Of a stretch of 64,000 nt of DNA, positions 20,353 through 32,298 are shown in pieces. The notes under the pieces were generated by a model. The model made no database searches. It saw nothing but the letters and a program-made list of their open reading frames with translations, and was not told the DNA's origin. The stretch is from contig MBPM02000027.1 in NCBI GenBank assembly GCA_001695595.3, positions 372,001 to 436,000 on the forward strand, written 5' to 3'. Positions within the stretch are counted from its first letter, which is position 1. Each line of letters starts with the position of its first letter. This DNA comes from Plasmopara viticola. Lineage: Eukaryota > Oomycota > Peronosporomycetes > Peronosporales > Peronosporaceae. The position numbers and the translations under genes were made by a program.

Positions 20353-23300
20353 ATGGACACTTTGGACACACAAAAGCGCGTGGCGGAAGATAGTAATGAG
20401 GAGCGTTTGTCCAAGCAGAGTCGCACGGAGACGGGAAATCCTACCAACGTGTCCCAGATAAACGCGATAGCCGCAACGCAGGACATGTTTGACAGTCCAC
20501 AGCAACAGAACAATGTCTTTTTCACGGGATCGAATCCTATGGGGCCGCAATCGTTCCAGCTGCCTGCGCAGCAGTCTATGGATTCAATGGGCTTAAATGT
20601 ACCAAAGAATCAGGCGCAACACATGCAGATGCAAATGCAGCAACGTCAGCAACAGCAACAATACGCAGCAGCTCTGACAGGTATGGCTTTCTTCTCACAA
20701 GCGTATACCGTGTCATAATGTAGCCCAATGTCTTATTCACAACGTAATTTTTCTCTGTATCTTATCCCAGCTCGACACAACGCTCAGCAGCAGCAACAGT
20801 GTCAATATGAGTCAAATCCAATGGCAGCGATGATGAATCAACAGAGCGGTCCTTCTGCTCCTTACCATTCGCCTCCGACACACGCTAATAGTGGGACAAA
20901 TATCCACGTAGCCTCAATCACGAGCCATCAAGGGGACAATTATCAAGCCAACCCAGCCAGTGGCATATCTACACAGCCTCAGCAGTCGTCGGAGATGCCA
21001 TTTTTATCGCAACAACCAGTGCCGGCTGACATGAGCACTACAACGATCGTACCACAGCCACCCGTTGCACAGGGGGTACACGTAACCTCAAACAATACTA
21101 CTGAGACTTGCTATGTGTGTGGAAATCATGGTGACGTTTTCATATGCAATGGCGGTTGCGGTCTCTATGTACACTTAAAGTGTATTGGTGAAGATGCCAT
21201 CTTTCCGTTTGTCGGTACAGTCTTGCTGGCTTTATACATGTGTGTCTAGTAAATAAGTGATGGCTAATGCTCAATCGTGATTGCAAAGTTGGGCAGCTCT
21301 GTGGAAGCTGCTTTATTGTGCAGCAAAACCGAGCATCACCGGAAGATTTGATGAAGGGTGGATCACATGCACTATCGGTAAGCTACAAGCACTCTGCCGA
21401 GTGTAAAATGTAGAAGATTAAGGCCTAATCTTTATGTGCGTCTGGTGCATACGACAGGTGCGAAGAGCGATTTTGTGTGTCAATTTGGAAACCAACAGCA
21501 ATTCAAATTTTGAAAAATTCGGGCATTTGGCGTCATTGCGACTAGGAGAAATTGGCTCGGTGAATTCTGACTACTGCTATCACTGCAACGATAAAAGGGT
21601 AAAAGCTGATTGCGTTTGTTGATGTTAGATTGCTGGTTATCCAATCAAGCCATTTGCTGAAAAGTTTGTCGAGCCGTATTTGCAACGCTGGTTGCGTGAG
21701 AAACTCGCGGCTGCTGAGAAGTGGATGCTGAACGTCCGCGAAATTTTTACCGTAATGATAGGCCTTTACAGGTGCAATTGCAGCTCGCATGAATTCACAC
21801 ATCCGATATAAAGCTAATGTGGCTCAATGTAGTCTAAAGAGGGCATGCATCGCCCATGGACTGCACGATAAAGTGATCAAGCTCATAAATTCTCGCAACT
21901 TCACAGTAATGGACTTCTTTGGGTGGCATCCTGCTATCGAAGCTCCCAGTGTCCGGTGCTCGAGTTTATGTGCTATCTGTGGAATTCGCAACAACCCTGA
22001 CGTTGATGTGTGCTCGCGTTGTCATCACAAGCTTGTATTTCCATCCGTATTTACGAAATATATAAGCACTCTCCTCGCAGCTTTCTATGCCGGTAGGAAA
22101 TACTCAACTTTTCTCATGCGTAGTCTCGAAAGTATGATGCAACAACTGCTTGCTGACTAACATAGAACAAGTCGGAGTTTCGCTTGGGGCATCCTCATTG
22201 GACGTGTTTGCGCACACGCAAACCGTACGGGGATTTTACAAGGGACTCAGCCCATTTGATGCCGATGGTGTCGTTTGGGATCTTTTTACAGACCAGTTAA
22301 GTGTATATTTTTCTTCTTTTTGTCTAATAAAGTAGCTTAAAATGTCTAACTACAATTGCTGTGAATGCCTGAATTGGCCATTTACAGATTGCGAATGATA
22401 TTTGGGCTCCTGGAAATTATGAGCAATTTTGGAACGTTGCAGCTCAAGCCCGATCTGTTCAAGCCAGAGATTAACATTATCTTCAATGCCGCCTATGTGA
22501 ACCAAGCAATGATCACTAATGAGTTTGAAGTCGTCGGAAAGTTCCTGCAATGCATGAAGCTGTTTGGCCACGAGATAAGTGAAGAAAATATTAACATGAT
22601 TGAGTCTTGCGAGCGATACTTGCTGTTCAAGCACCTGCCTAACGGGAGCTGGTGCAAGATGAATGGATCAACAGTAGACCAATACAAGGCTACAGTCACA
22701 TGCTCAAAGTAAGCTCGGTGCAGCTTTTGATGCACGTATTGTTGACTCACGTATACTTGTGGCGTGTAGAGCTTTGCTTACGCCTAACTTTCGTGGGTAC
22801 GGTCCAGTGTCAAATGAATTCTTACGACATCTTGAAAAATGGTCTCGGAACGCGGCTCCAAAGCTTCCCTCGACAGCCAAACCTATAGCTGATAGTCCAG
22901 ATCTTAAAGTACTTGCCTCTGGAGCAACTTTAAAAATGAACACGCCAGCGAGACTCAAGCGTCTTGAAGCAATGTATGAGGTGTGTCAGGTGGTATGTAG
23001 GGTCAGAGCAGCCTAAAACTTACGTGGTTGTTATGTCAGCGTCAAGTTGCACCGAAGGGAGGTGATTTTTCTCTAGAATCGCTCATGACTGATAGGATGA
23101 AGCGCATTTTAAAAGCAAAGGTATTGTCTTTGTGTGTATATTTGCTGCTTTAGTTGGCATTTATGTTGTATTCGGCCACTTGTTTTGGATTACCCAGGAA
23201 GATAAAGCCCAATCTGGAGCGACTGCGAAAGGCGAGATTGTTAAATTAGAAAAATCTAGCCTGGCTGATGATAAGGCTTTTCTAGCTGACCAAGAGGCTG

Positions 23301-23788
23301 CTGCAGCAAAAGGAGATAAATCGGCCGTCAAAGAGGAAGGAACTGCTGATGGTGTGACGGATACGGAGGACGTTAAACCTGAAAATCAGACAATAGCTCG
23401 AAGTGTGACAAGCAGTGGCAGAAATGACCATGACGATGACATGCTTACGAGCATGAGTCTCCACGAAGACCTTGAGATCTTTGATGGTCTTCAATTTGAG
23501 GATGGCGGTGGCATCATTGACATGAGCTTTCAGTCCCTTGGATCCCACAAGGTCGCTGATAACGACAGCGTAAAGCACAATTTTGAGGATGCTGACGGTA
23601 CCGATGTACCAGGGCAAGATGACGATGGAACAATGGACGAAGAGATGGTCGACGACGATGAGGATGAAAATGACGACAGTAGAAATCAAGACGCAGAGAG
23701 AGAAGTACCTCAGCAAGGAGCACAATCAGCTACAGAAGAGGAAAATAATAACAATGGTGACGCTACCACCGATTTTCCAGAAATGTAA
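20353..23788 (+). CDS. PHD-finger protein with second zinc motif and acidic tail
   Basis: Eleven exons splice in frame to 895 aa: 20353-20680, 20771-21214, 21289-21377, 21458-21559, 21629-21695, 21772-22092, 22172-22295, 22388-22708, 22770-22996, 23047-23120 and 23198-23788. The first 240 residues are Gln/Met/Ser-rich. A C4HC3 PHD finger follows, from CYVCGNHGDVFICNGG through YVHLKC to QLCGSC, its last pair coming from exon 3. About 100 residues later CAICGIRNNPDVDVCSRC is a C-x2-C-x10-C-x2-C motif of RanBP2/NZF type. A globular stretch of about 250 residues without an assigned family follows, then a strongly acidic tail (DDDEDENDD). This looks like a nuclear chromatin reader or co-activator; its target is unknown. 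It converges on the sorting nexin, with 47 bp between stops. Confidence 0.8.
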
Positions 23789-23835
23789 GCGCGAGATGAA
23801 ACCCATTTTACAACGTCGTCTGTTATAAAAGCAGC

Positions 23836-26463
23836 TCACAGCAACCCAATGACTTGCTCTAAATCTTTATCATCCGGTTTTCTACACGGTAAAGGCGATT
23901 GCGCTCGGTGTTGACTTTCAACTACTTCTTCATCGCTCAGCTCCAAGAACGACCGCAATCCTTCCCACGCTGCCCGAGACTGCGATAAAGTAACGTATCA
24001 GTGTTTTGTCGCAAACAACATTTTTACCAGACTGGAAAACTAGAGCTAACGTCACTGATACTTTTACCTGAACGTGATAGTCTAGCTCCAGGTTCGCCAA
24101 CGATAACAAAGCTGTTTTAAAATTTGCAGTCTTTCCAGTGTCCATCCTCTTGGTTTCTACCTTTAAACTCGTAGCGATGAATTGTACTTGTTCCTTTGCA
24201 AGGTTCATGCGATCTTCCGCCTGCACAAAATGATTCGATTCTGATCAAGCAATCATGTCAAGTGTAGGCTCTAAAATGCAACGAACCGACGCCATCTTTT
24301 GCTCTGCACGCATGGCAGATGCTGCTGCCCCGCTACTTGCCCGTGCAGCCGCAAATCTCTCTTTATTGCGTTGCATACTAAAATTTGCTTGCTGGACCTC
24401 ACTGATTGCAGACTCGCGGTTGTGCATCACAGTCTGAATTCACAATTGACACGCAGTCATCAGACTTTAAAGTTTAGCTCACAAATTTACACGGACCTCG
24501 CACCTTGACAGCATCCACCTTCCCTGCCTGATACCTGACGACTGATACGTACATCGACAGTAGCTTGTCCAACTAGGAGATATAATTTCTAGGTAAGCCT
24601 GATCCTGTGGCCATTTATCGTGTGTATATTTGAAGTTAATGTACCTGGTCCTGGTAAATATTTGAAACAGTCTCAAAATGGTCACCAGCGACCTAATTGT
24701 TACATTAAAATGCAACGAACTTTCAAATTGGCTATCTAATCTGCAGAGCAAGTAAGACCATCGTACCTCAGCAAGCTGCTTCATGCGTCGATCCCTCTTT
24801 TCATGCTCCGACAAGGCCGATAAGTAGCTCCCAAACCGTGACATTTCGTATCCTTCACTGCGTTGAGCAGCATAAACAACGTCTGAGCAGCGCGTCACCT
24901 CTCGGATTCTCTTTTCATATTCATTTATGTGCTGACCAATCTAAGCATACACGTGCGCAATCAATTACACCATAGATCATGCGTATAAAGCCTTTTTACT
25001 CACTCTTGCATAATCATCGTCGGTCTTAATTTCAACTTGCTGAACGTTTGACGACATAAAAACACCGTCTTTTAACGAGCTCCATAATGAGCTCACTGAA
25101 GCAGGAGTGGGTACATACGCGGCAGCGATAGATGCCACCTTCAAGAGATCTTTCCCTGCGATTAGACCCTAAGACAAGCAGCACTTTCAGTTTTTTCCAT
25201 CAGCTCGAAGCTTTTTCAAATTGGTTGCACAAACCTCAGGACTTGCTGTAAGCACAATTTGCAATTCTAGTGTCTGGGAAAGTTTTTCATGGCTGCAAAC
25301 TTCATTCTAAAACATACGTTCATCAAGACGCGATGATGCAACGCCAGTAAATCACCTCAGTAATACGTACAATAAAATGCTCTAAGGCTTGCCGACGCTC
25401 TTCGACAAACGTTGCATCCATATTTCCAGTCCATCGCTTTTCAGGGAGTGGAGGTATGATAGTACCTGCAACATTAATGCGTCAGCTGCAGTCTTGTTTG
25501 CAATAGCTGCGATTGATACAACTATGACCTCGAAAATGCATTAGCAATCGTTGCTGTAGCCATTCAAAATCACTAAACCTTCGCTTGACTTGCGCAGTAG
25601 TGCATGGAAAGTATGAGCAGTTCGTCTATATTCGACAACGACGTTAAGCAATAGCTTGAGCAGCCCATAATTTACCCGCTATCCCACCTTTGTCGATATT
25701 ACGTATTGCGTGTAGCGAGAATACCCAGACCCGACGATAACTGGCGTGCTCACAGACACCCCAAATGATCGCTTGAAGTTCGGTGCCGTCTCCTCCGGCA
25801 GCTGAATGCATAATAACAGCAAATATGCACTCGAAATGCTTCAACATCTTATGAGCCCCGTGCTACAAATATTTACTATACCACGTTGTCAACCGGCTGC
25901 TCTAGCTGAAAGTCGGCGAGCGGTAGTGTGTCTCCAGAGTAGAGACTTTGCATCTGGCACTTGCCAGTGCTTTGCACAAGTGCCACGAGCTTCATTGCAA
26001 CGAACCAACAATCTTTATTGAGCTTTTCTTGTGACTTTCCTCCACTCGCCAAGCGCCAAATCTAATCATACACGCTCCAAAGTTCAGATTTCATCTGCTC
26101 CATCCCATCAAAAACTCTTTTTTTCTTCCTGCACCTCTCGATTGGCATCATTCATCAATCTTGCACGACGTATGAATGCAGCTCCTTCCGTGCCACCGAT
26201 ATAACCATCTGCGTCCGAATCCACCTAGCAATCGCAATTTACGATTTAAACAAAGAGTTTTATGGTAATAGTATCGATGGCACGTGACGTCGTACAATGT
26301 GAAAAAGTCTGGAATAGAGAACACCTTCTTCACCGTGAAATTTAATGAGTCCATTGACAAACGCAATGTCGAACTCGCCGCCGCTGCCACCCGTCGAAGA
26401 GCGACCGACACTTAACATTCTTGTAAGAATTGCAATTCTTAATCCGTCTGACTGTTTTTTCAT
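23836..26463 (-). CDS. Sorting nexin with EH, PX and BAR regions
   Basis: About 13 exons, roughly 560 aa; exons 1-9 are 26296-26463, 26135-26224, 25882-26061, 25688-25801, 25529-25625, 25356-25465, 25235-25306, 25004-25168 and 24767-24940. The N-terminal 110 residues form an EH-type EF-hand pair: LYSRLFHIVDSDADGYIGG with a full DxDxDG loop, then EIWRLASG and KLNKDCWFVAMKLVALVQ. The PX domain follows (FGVSVSTPVI, YSRYTQYVIST, VKRRFSDFEWLQQRLL, TIIPPLPEKRW, FVEERRQALEHFIVRI) and should bind phosphoinositides. The rest is helical and charged (NEYEKRIREV, SEHEKRDRRMKQLAEV, MQRNKERFAAARASSG), as in a SNX BAR domain. It likely acts in endosome-to-Golgi or plasma-membrane sorting. It is divergent from GID8 with 103 bp between start codons. 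Confidence 0.85.
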
Positions 26464-26566
26464 CGCCTCAAATAGCGTGTCCCACACCACGTCATTACCT
26501 CAGTGTTGAAGTCACGATACCAGTCTGGATTTCGCGCCCAAGCACCAACTACACTACTTGGTCATT
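26464..26566. promoter_or_regulatory. 103-bp bidirectional promoter region
   Basis: The ATGs of the sorting nexin (-) and GID8 (+) are only 103 bp apart, so both leaders and core promoters must fit here. No motif was named. Confidence 0.5.
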
Positions 26567-27577
26567 ATGCGCAGCCACTCGCGTGGCAATCCGCTCAAAA
26601 GCTCCTTCTGCTTCTCTGGCACAGTACCAGATGTGACTTTGAATGGTACACCAGCCAATGAGCGTCGTTTGCAAAAGAAACGCAGCTCGCGTCGACGCAT
26701 GAGGATTTCTAAAGAGTGCGTCGTGCTTATTTTGTCTTGAGACTTGAATATACTGATTAATTGTGTCCTTTCTAGATCCATGAACCGTCTAGTGATGGAT
26801 TATCTTGTTGGAAAAGGCTACCGAGAGGTGGCTGAAGCGTTTTGGCGCGACTCGGGCACCAAACGTAAGTACCTTTCGAGTCTTTTCTAGAAACAAAAGA
26901 GTTTAATGTGACTACACCTGAATAGCAAACGTCGATCTGCAGTCGGTGCAAGAGCGCATGAACATACAACAGCTATTGCTTAAAGGCCAAATCCAGAAAG
27001 CGCGTGGTAAATTGTCGAGCATGGACCCAGAGTTTTTCGAGAAGAATAGCTGGATCGATTTCCTCTTGGCCAAACAAGAGCTTATTGAGCTCATTAAGGT
27101 CCACAATGTCAAAGAAGCGTTGCAATTTGCCATTAAGAACCTTGCGCCGTTCGGCCAAAAGAGTGTAAGTGGATAAAGTTGAGTAAATTAAAAGGAAAGA
27201 AGCACCTGACGATATGAGCACCGGTGTAGCCCCAATTTCTGCAGGAGATTGAGCGAACAATGTCCGTGATTGCGTTTAAAAACCCGCTAGAGTCACCGCT
27301 CAGCCATATATTAGCGCAGGCCCAACGTCGCCGAGTGGCGGACGAGGTGAACATTGCTATCTTGCGGAATCAAAAGCAAGAGCTCGGTAAGGATTGAGGT
27401 CGAACATCGCTTGCTAGGTCAGGACTTGAGTGCTCACGTGAATGCTAATTACTTGGTATCAATACAGAGCCTCTGTTGCCTTCGATGGTCCAGCAATTTC
27501 ATTATATGGAGGATCAATTGGAAGCTAAGATCAGTCGTCACCCGCGTGGGATCCAGATTGACGACCTGACACGCTAA
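26567..27577 (+). CDS. GID8: GID8/TWA1-type CTLH complex subunit
   Basis: Exons 26567-26715, 26776-26864, 26926-27164, 27230-27386 and 27468-27577 give 247 aa. The LisH motif is MNRLVMDYLVGKGYREVAEAF. It is followed by the CTLH segment (NIQQLLLKGQIQKARGKLS, DFLLAKQELIELIK) and the CRA region (LQEIERTMSVIAF, ESPLSHIL, RRRVADEVNIAIL). This is the full LisH-CTLH-CRA plan of GID8, the scaffold of the GID/CTLH E3 ubiquitin ligase that degrades gluconeogenic and other targets. The N-terminal 50 residues, rich in Arg and Ser, are longer than in yeast or human and may be lineage-specific. It converges on the Lines gene with 170 bp between stops. Confidence 0.93.
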
Positions 27578-27747
27578 GATGCTGTACTTCTCTTCGAGGC
27601 ACGATAAAGCTCTGCATCGCTGCTTTGTTAGAGTAGCAGACTTTTTAATACGTATATTCATTTCCTGTTTGACAACTCGTGGCGTGCCAAGGCTGTCGAA
27701 CTACGCTAAGAAAGATCTTCAGACAAATAATTTATAAACGCTTTGCA

Positions 27748-29350
27748 TTATGTGTCGAAGTCTTCATTTTCATAGAGTTGTTCAACTGTCATTAATCGTC
27801 TAATCAGCGGCTTTACACCGTATGGAAACAGGTTTGCAGCTACAAGGCGATCAATCTCCAATCGCAAGCGAATAAGTATGCTCATCACTACTTCAAGTCG
27901 ATCAATAGTCTGCAACTTCCGCTTACTGAGATTCCAATGAGTGCTTAGACGCCGCAAGTATTGCAATAAATATTCCAGCATCAAAGTTTCTATAATAGCA
28001 GCAAAAATGTCAATAAGAGGCCCAGTATTCACGCAAAAGACTCACGCTTTACCGTTCGACACAAGAAGGTCCAGAAGGACCAGGTGGTCCTGTCCAAAGG
28101 TGTCCACCAGGTTAGCAAAAAGTAAGTTTGGATCATACTCAGCTACCAAGTGAGTCAATATATGTGAATACGGGTGAGCAAGGAAGTTGGGAAAACCATT
28201 AATGCCATCTGCTATTCGCGAAACGTTATTAAGAACTTCAATCATCACATCGTCTTGCTCAGCAAGCACCACAAACAATTGTTGCCGGCTTGGTAGCTGA
28301 TTCTGAGCGCACGAATCAAGATTTGGGCTTACTAACAGCGTGTTCCAGCCTAAACATTTTCTTTGTGCAAGAAAGGCTTCAATAAAGACTATCCCCATTC
28401 GACTTGTAAGAAGCAGCCACTGCTGTAGAAATGAGTAGACACTTGACCCTGTAATAAAGGCCTCACAGCTTGCCGCGCTTGGTAATTTGCTCTTGCTCAA
28501 CAGCTGAAATGCCGTTGAAGCGCAGGATGATTCAAGGAACCATGCCAAACATTGTCCGAGCCACTTTTGATAGATAGATCCCACAGTCCCCTTTTTGTCA
28601 GCGTGTGTTTGATCATACCAGAACTTTACCAGCTGTTGAAAATCACCAAGAAGACCAAAGACCGCGCATGATACAAATGTCGGCTGGGAGCAGTAATCCA
28701 TTTTGACAATTACGTCTTTCATAAGCATCGTCACCAGTCGACTAAGTCTTTCTTGACAGGTCTTTGTGATCTTCACATACCGAAGACATTTTGTAAAGTC
28801 GCTGACAAACAATAACGTTTCGTACTGAACCGAGTGAAGGGAAGAAGCACTTTGATCCCCTGACGGTATGAAAATATTTCGCACTATCGCTGTTATCTGC
28901 AACAAATGCTTGATCACTGCATCCAGATACGGAAAGGTATGTAAATTATCCAATTCATCACGGCTGCGTCTTTTTTGACTGTCTGTTTTGACTTTGATGA
29001 GCTGCCGCAGCAACTGGAACCGAAATCCACTCGTTTCGCTTTGCCAATTGATAGATGACGTCAGTATGATATTGCTACATATACGTAAGGTTCAGGACAG
29101 CGTATTAGCTACATATCGTAATAATTTTGCATCCGACAAGGGCATCTCACCCTACTACGTCATGCAATCTTGCAGCCTCACCATTTACAAGAAGCTTCTC
29201 AAGTTTCTCCTTTGCGGCATAAGCCACCACTATATCGTCGTGGTTTAGATATGTAAGCAGCGTTGTTAACTCATCCCCAAATGCTTTATTGCGTCCTTGG
29301 AGCGAGGCCGTGCACGCTTCAATGTGGCGTATTGCTAAGCACCACTCCAT
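27748..29350 (-). CDS. Protein Lines homologue
   Basis: Exons 29151-29350, 28053-29074 and 27748-27989 give 487 aa in frame; both introns are standard. The C-terminal exon reads ETLMLEYLLQYLRRLSTHW directly after HLVLLDLLVSN, matching the C-terminal domain of metazoan and plant Lines proteins (LLDLLLSD-E-T-x-FLEYLLxYLK). The rest is predicted mainly helical and weakly conserved (EWCLAIRHIEACTASLQG, HDDIVVAYAAKEKLEKLL suggest HEAT-like helices). Lines was defined by a segmentation gene in Drosophila and its biochemical role is still poorly known. The assignment rests mostly on the C-terminus. Confidence 0.65.
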
Positions 29351-30159
29351 GATTTATTATATCCACCCATCGCGCTTTGCGATAAATTGTAATTGGACTA
29401 GGGTTTTTCAACAATAAGCTCTAATGACGGCCAAATAAAAAGGGTTGTATTTCAATTGTGCAATACTAATTGCCTTTTTTAGTAGTAGAATAAAATTTTA
29501 TACAAAACTATTCAAACAATAAGAGGAAATAAAGGAATATTGCATGGACAACCCCTCAATACGAAAAGATAGGAGTTTCTTCCACGTAGTTTTTAAAAAG
29601 TTACTTTTAACACATCGTCGCTGTAATCATTAAAGTTGCCGATTTCACTGGCAGAGTCACATCGTCTTGGATCAAATGACTTGTGCCACATCATAAACAA
29701 TTTGTAAAAATTGAATGCGACTGAGGCTTGGAGCATTAAAATTGGGTGACTTATACCCATTCATTATGCTGCCAGAGAGCCAACCGTTCTAGCCTTTCGT
29801 CCTTCGCTGATGATTTTGTCATTTTAGAGCTACAACCATAAAATTTGGGCAAGAGAAAACGCGACGGCGTTAATGAAATAAGTCAGGGTTGCCGGTGGAA
29901 TTAGCCTCAGAGCCCATTCCAACGCGGCCTGTCAGAAATTATGCAGGGCAAATCTCGTGATCGCGATTCACCACAAGGGCAGAAAACTACCCATACTGTG
30001 CCTTACAAAGGCCTGCCCTTTTTTGAGAGAAAAGTAGAGGTGGTTCTGTATACTATACTATTAGATCTTTTAGATGTACGTGAGGTATGTAGCCGCTACA
30101 ATTGCTGAAAGGGGTTTATACCATATGGTACAAATAATAAAGACATTGAAATTGTCATA
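29351..30159. other. Intergenic spacer without a gene
   Basis: An 809-bp AT-rich divergent spacer between the Lines homologue and the 561-aa unknown. No ORF over 60 codons and no recognised repeat. Confidence 0.5.
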
Positions 30160-32162
30160 ATGGCGCGCGCGGCAACCGTAGGTTCGCGTGCTGTAGAGAC
30201 ATATCTCCGCAATTTTGAGGGCGAGAAAAGTCGCTACTCTGAAATTCTTGAAATGACTTTGTGCTATGGTGTACAGTGTCTGGCACGCACTTTTTCACTA
30301 AAAGGCATCAGTTGCAACGAATTGCGCGCCATTACGAATTATGACACAGTCAAGAGTCGGGACTTTTATGTGCGTAATGCGCCTCATCCAATCGCGAGAA
30401 AGTCAAGCTGCTTGCAGCGGAGGCCGGTAGAATTGCGGCCTAAGCCGTCACATTCCTGGCGAGATGGAGAGGTCAAGATGCCAGATTTTCCAGAGTCGTT
30501 GGCGATGACTCAGGCTGGTCCACGTGCTGAGGAAGATTCGACAGCAAATGAACAAGATGACGCGGCCTTGTATTCGCTTCCGCCAGTGTTTGATGAGATC
30601 GATTTTTATACTAAATTGCTGGGCAAGCAATTCGTAGATCTAGCGTGGAAGACGTTTACGGGAAGAGATGCAATGCAGATAAGTCCAAGACAAGAGCTGG
30701 ACGAAAAGTTCATTCGTATTGATCAGAGAAAAGTGCACTCGGCAATTCCAGCTCAAGACCTCCCAATTTCGACGTTTGCCGAGTTCTTGGGTGCGTATGT
30801 CACGGACTGCGTACGTCAAGCACATCGAACGACGACCGAAAGCAATAGTGACGGTGAAGGTAGCAGTGCTGCACACTTAGGTGGAGAGAAGCAGAGTAGA
30901 TTTGGTGATGCAAAGTCTGGTCAAACTTTAATGACAAATGGACAGCGACGGAAAGGTGATAATTCGGCTGCGACTGGTAACACGAATGTGATAGATCCTT
31001 CACGTGGTGGAATTCGACGGAAACAGCGACCTCTTCATCCTCAACCTCAGCAGCGTCAGGTCCCTCATTTGCTGCAGCAAGTGCAGTCAAAGATTAAGCC
31101 AGACCTGCAGGCACGACGAAAAAAGATTTTGCGAGTGAAGAAAACGCAATCGCAGCGAATAGCAGAGACTTTGGCTAGGGCTCGATTGGCCGAGTACGAT
31201 GCGCAGCGAGAACTTCAAGACACGCGCTTGAAACATCTTGGCCCTCAAAAGATGCCAATTAGTGACGTCACAAAAGGTACGATTAGTCAGATGGGTCTCG
31301 GGCGTCTCAATGCTTGCAATTGACATCATATTGTAGGTGCTGCGTCGTTGGAAATTGTGAACGACTTTATGAAAAGTCCTCTTATGGATAAGTTTGGTAG
31401 TGATTATCCTGATCGTGGCGGTGTAAAGTCAACGACGTAAGTTTGTCTCTTCACCTGCTTTCTTTTTTTTTCGCCTTTTAAACATTTTCTCTAGACAGTG
31501 GTTTAACCGACCAGCACCTCTCAACGCAGAGAGACCCACTCAAAGAAGAATTATACGGGACTGCAGCACTAGACAGCTCTTTTCTCGGATGCAAGTCCGT
31601 ACCTGAACCACAAACTGAACCAAAAAGCCGATTTAAACAAAGGAGGCGAAGTAGGATTGTGAATGCAAAACATTTCATTCAAAGGCTGATAATTGATGCG
31701 CTTCGTGTACTGGGCAGACTACAATGGCTGGCTTGGTGATTTTGGGCCGCTTCATACAAAAACTATTCGTCCTGAGTGGAATGAAGTTGCAGACGATGCA
31801 GTCAATTCTGAATGTACGTACATGAGTTAAACTACTTTTTACGGGCTCATACATGTGAAAAATTTTTAGACGAAAAAGGAAGCGCCTTCGAGTGGAATTT
31901 TGAACAGTAAGTGGCCAAATTAAAAACAATAGGTTCTGCATTCGAGAGCTGACGTATGTTTTGCTGTCAATCTTGCAGTCTATCTGAAAGACGCCACGAG
32001 ACGATTAATACACCAGAACAGCAATCGAAAAAGACCAAGACGCACCCATCTTTTAATAAAGACAAGAGCTACGATGATGTTGTCGATGATTCTAACGGCT
32101 TGAGCGATGGATTGGGTGAAAATTCAGATTCTGACTTCCAATGGCTAAGAGACGCCGTATAA
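30160..32162 (+). CDS. Unknown 561-aa basic/disordered protein
   Basis: Six exons join in frame: 30160-31276, 31337-31436, 31499-31650, 31718-31813, 31870-31906 and 31979-32162. No family was recognised. Residues 1-70 look folded (VETYLRNFEGEKSRYSEIL, RTFSLKGISCNELRAI). The middle is Gln/Arg/Lys-rich, with the coil-like segment RIAETLARARLAEYDAQREL. The later part has aromatic short motifs (NYNGWLGDFGPLH, RPEWNEVADDA, EKGSAFEWNFE), and the end is acidic with a final FQWLRDAV. Good coding phase across five introns makes it a real gene. A role cannot be inferred. Its stop lies 125 bp from that of the convergent exchanger gene. Confidence 0.7.
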
Positions 32163-32298
32163 CTTTCTTTCACGTAATTAATCTATAAGTTTTAAAGCGC
32201 CACTTTTATTTTACCTTCGCCCAATTTGCAGCGTATAAACTTCTTTGACGCAATTTATCTTATAAGCCTTAAATGCCCAATTTTATTTTACCTTCGCA
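32159..32298. repeat. Tandem duplication spanning a stop codon
   Basis: Two diverged copies of about 62-65 bp, period about 75, share TTTTATTTTACCTTCGC at their right ends (near 32204-32220 and 32282-32298). The second copy includes the last codons and the stop of the exchanger gene; the first lies beyond it. Confidence 0.65.

Noticed and set aside
21560..21771. Apparent 30-nt and 20-nt introns in the PHD gene
   Set aside because: Earlier donors at 21560 and 21696 (GTGAAT, GTGAGA) give introns of 69 and 76 nt and keep phase.
26148..26411. 87-codon minus-strand ORF MSVALRRVAAAASS
   Set aside because: It overlaps exon 1 and intron 1 of the sorting nexin in another frame; the EH domain reads in the other frame.
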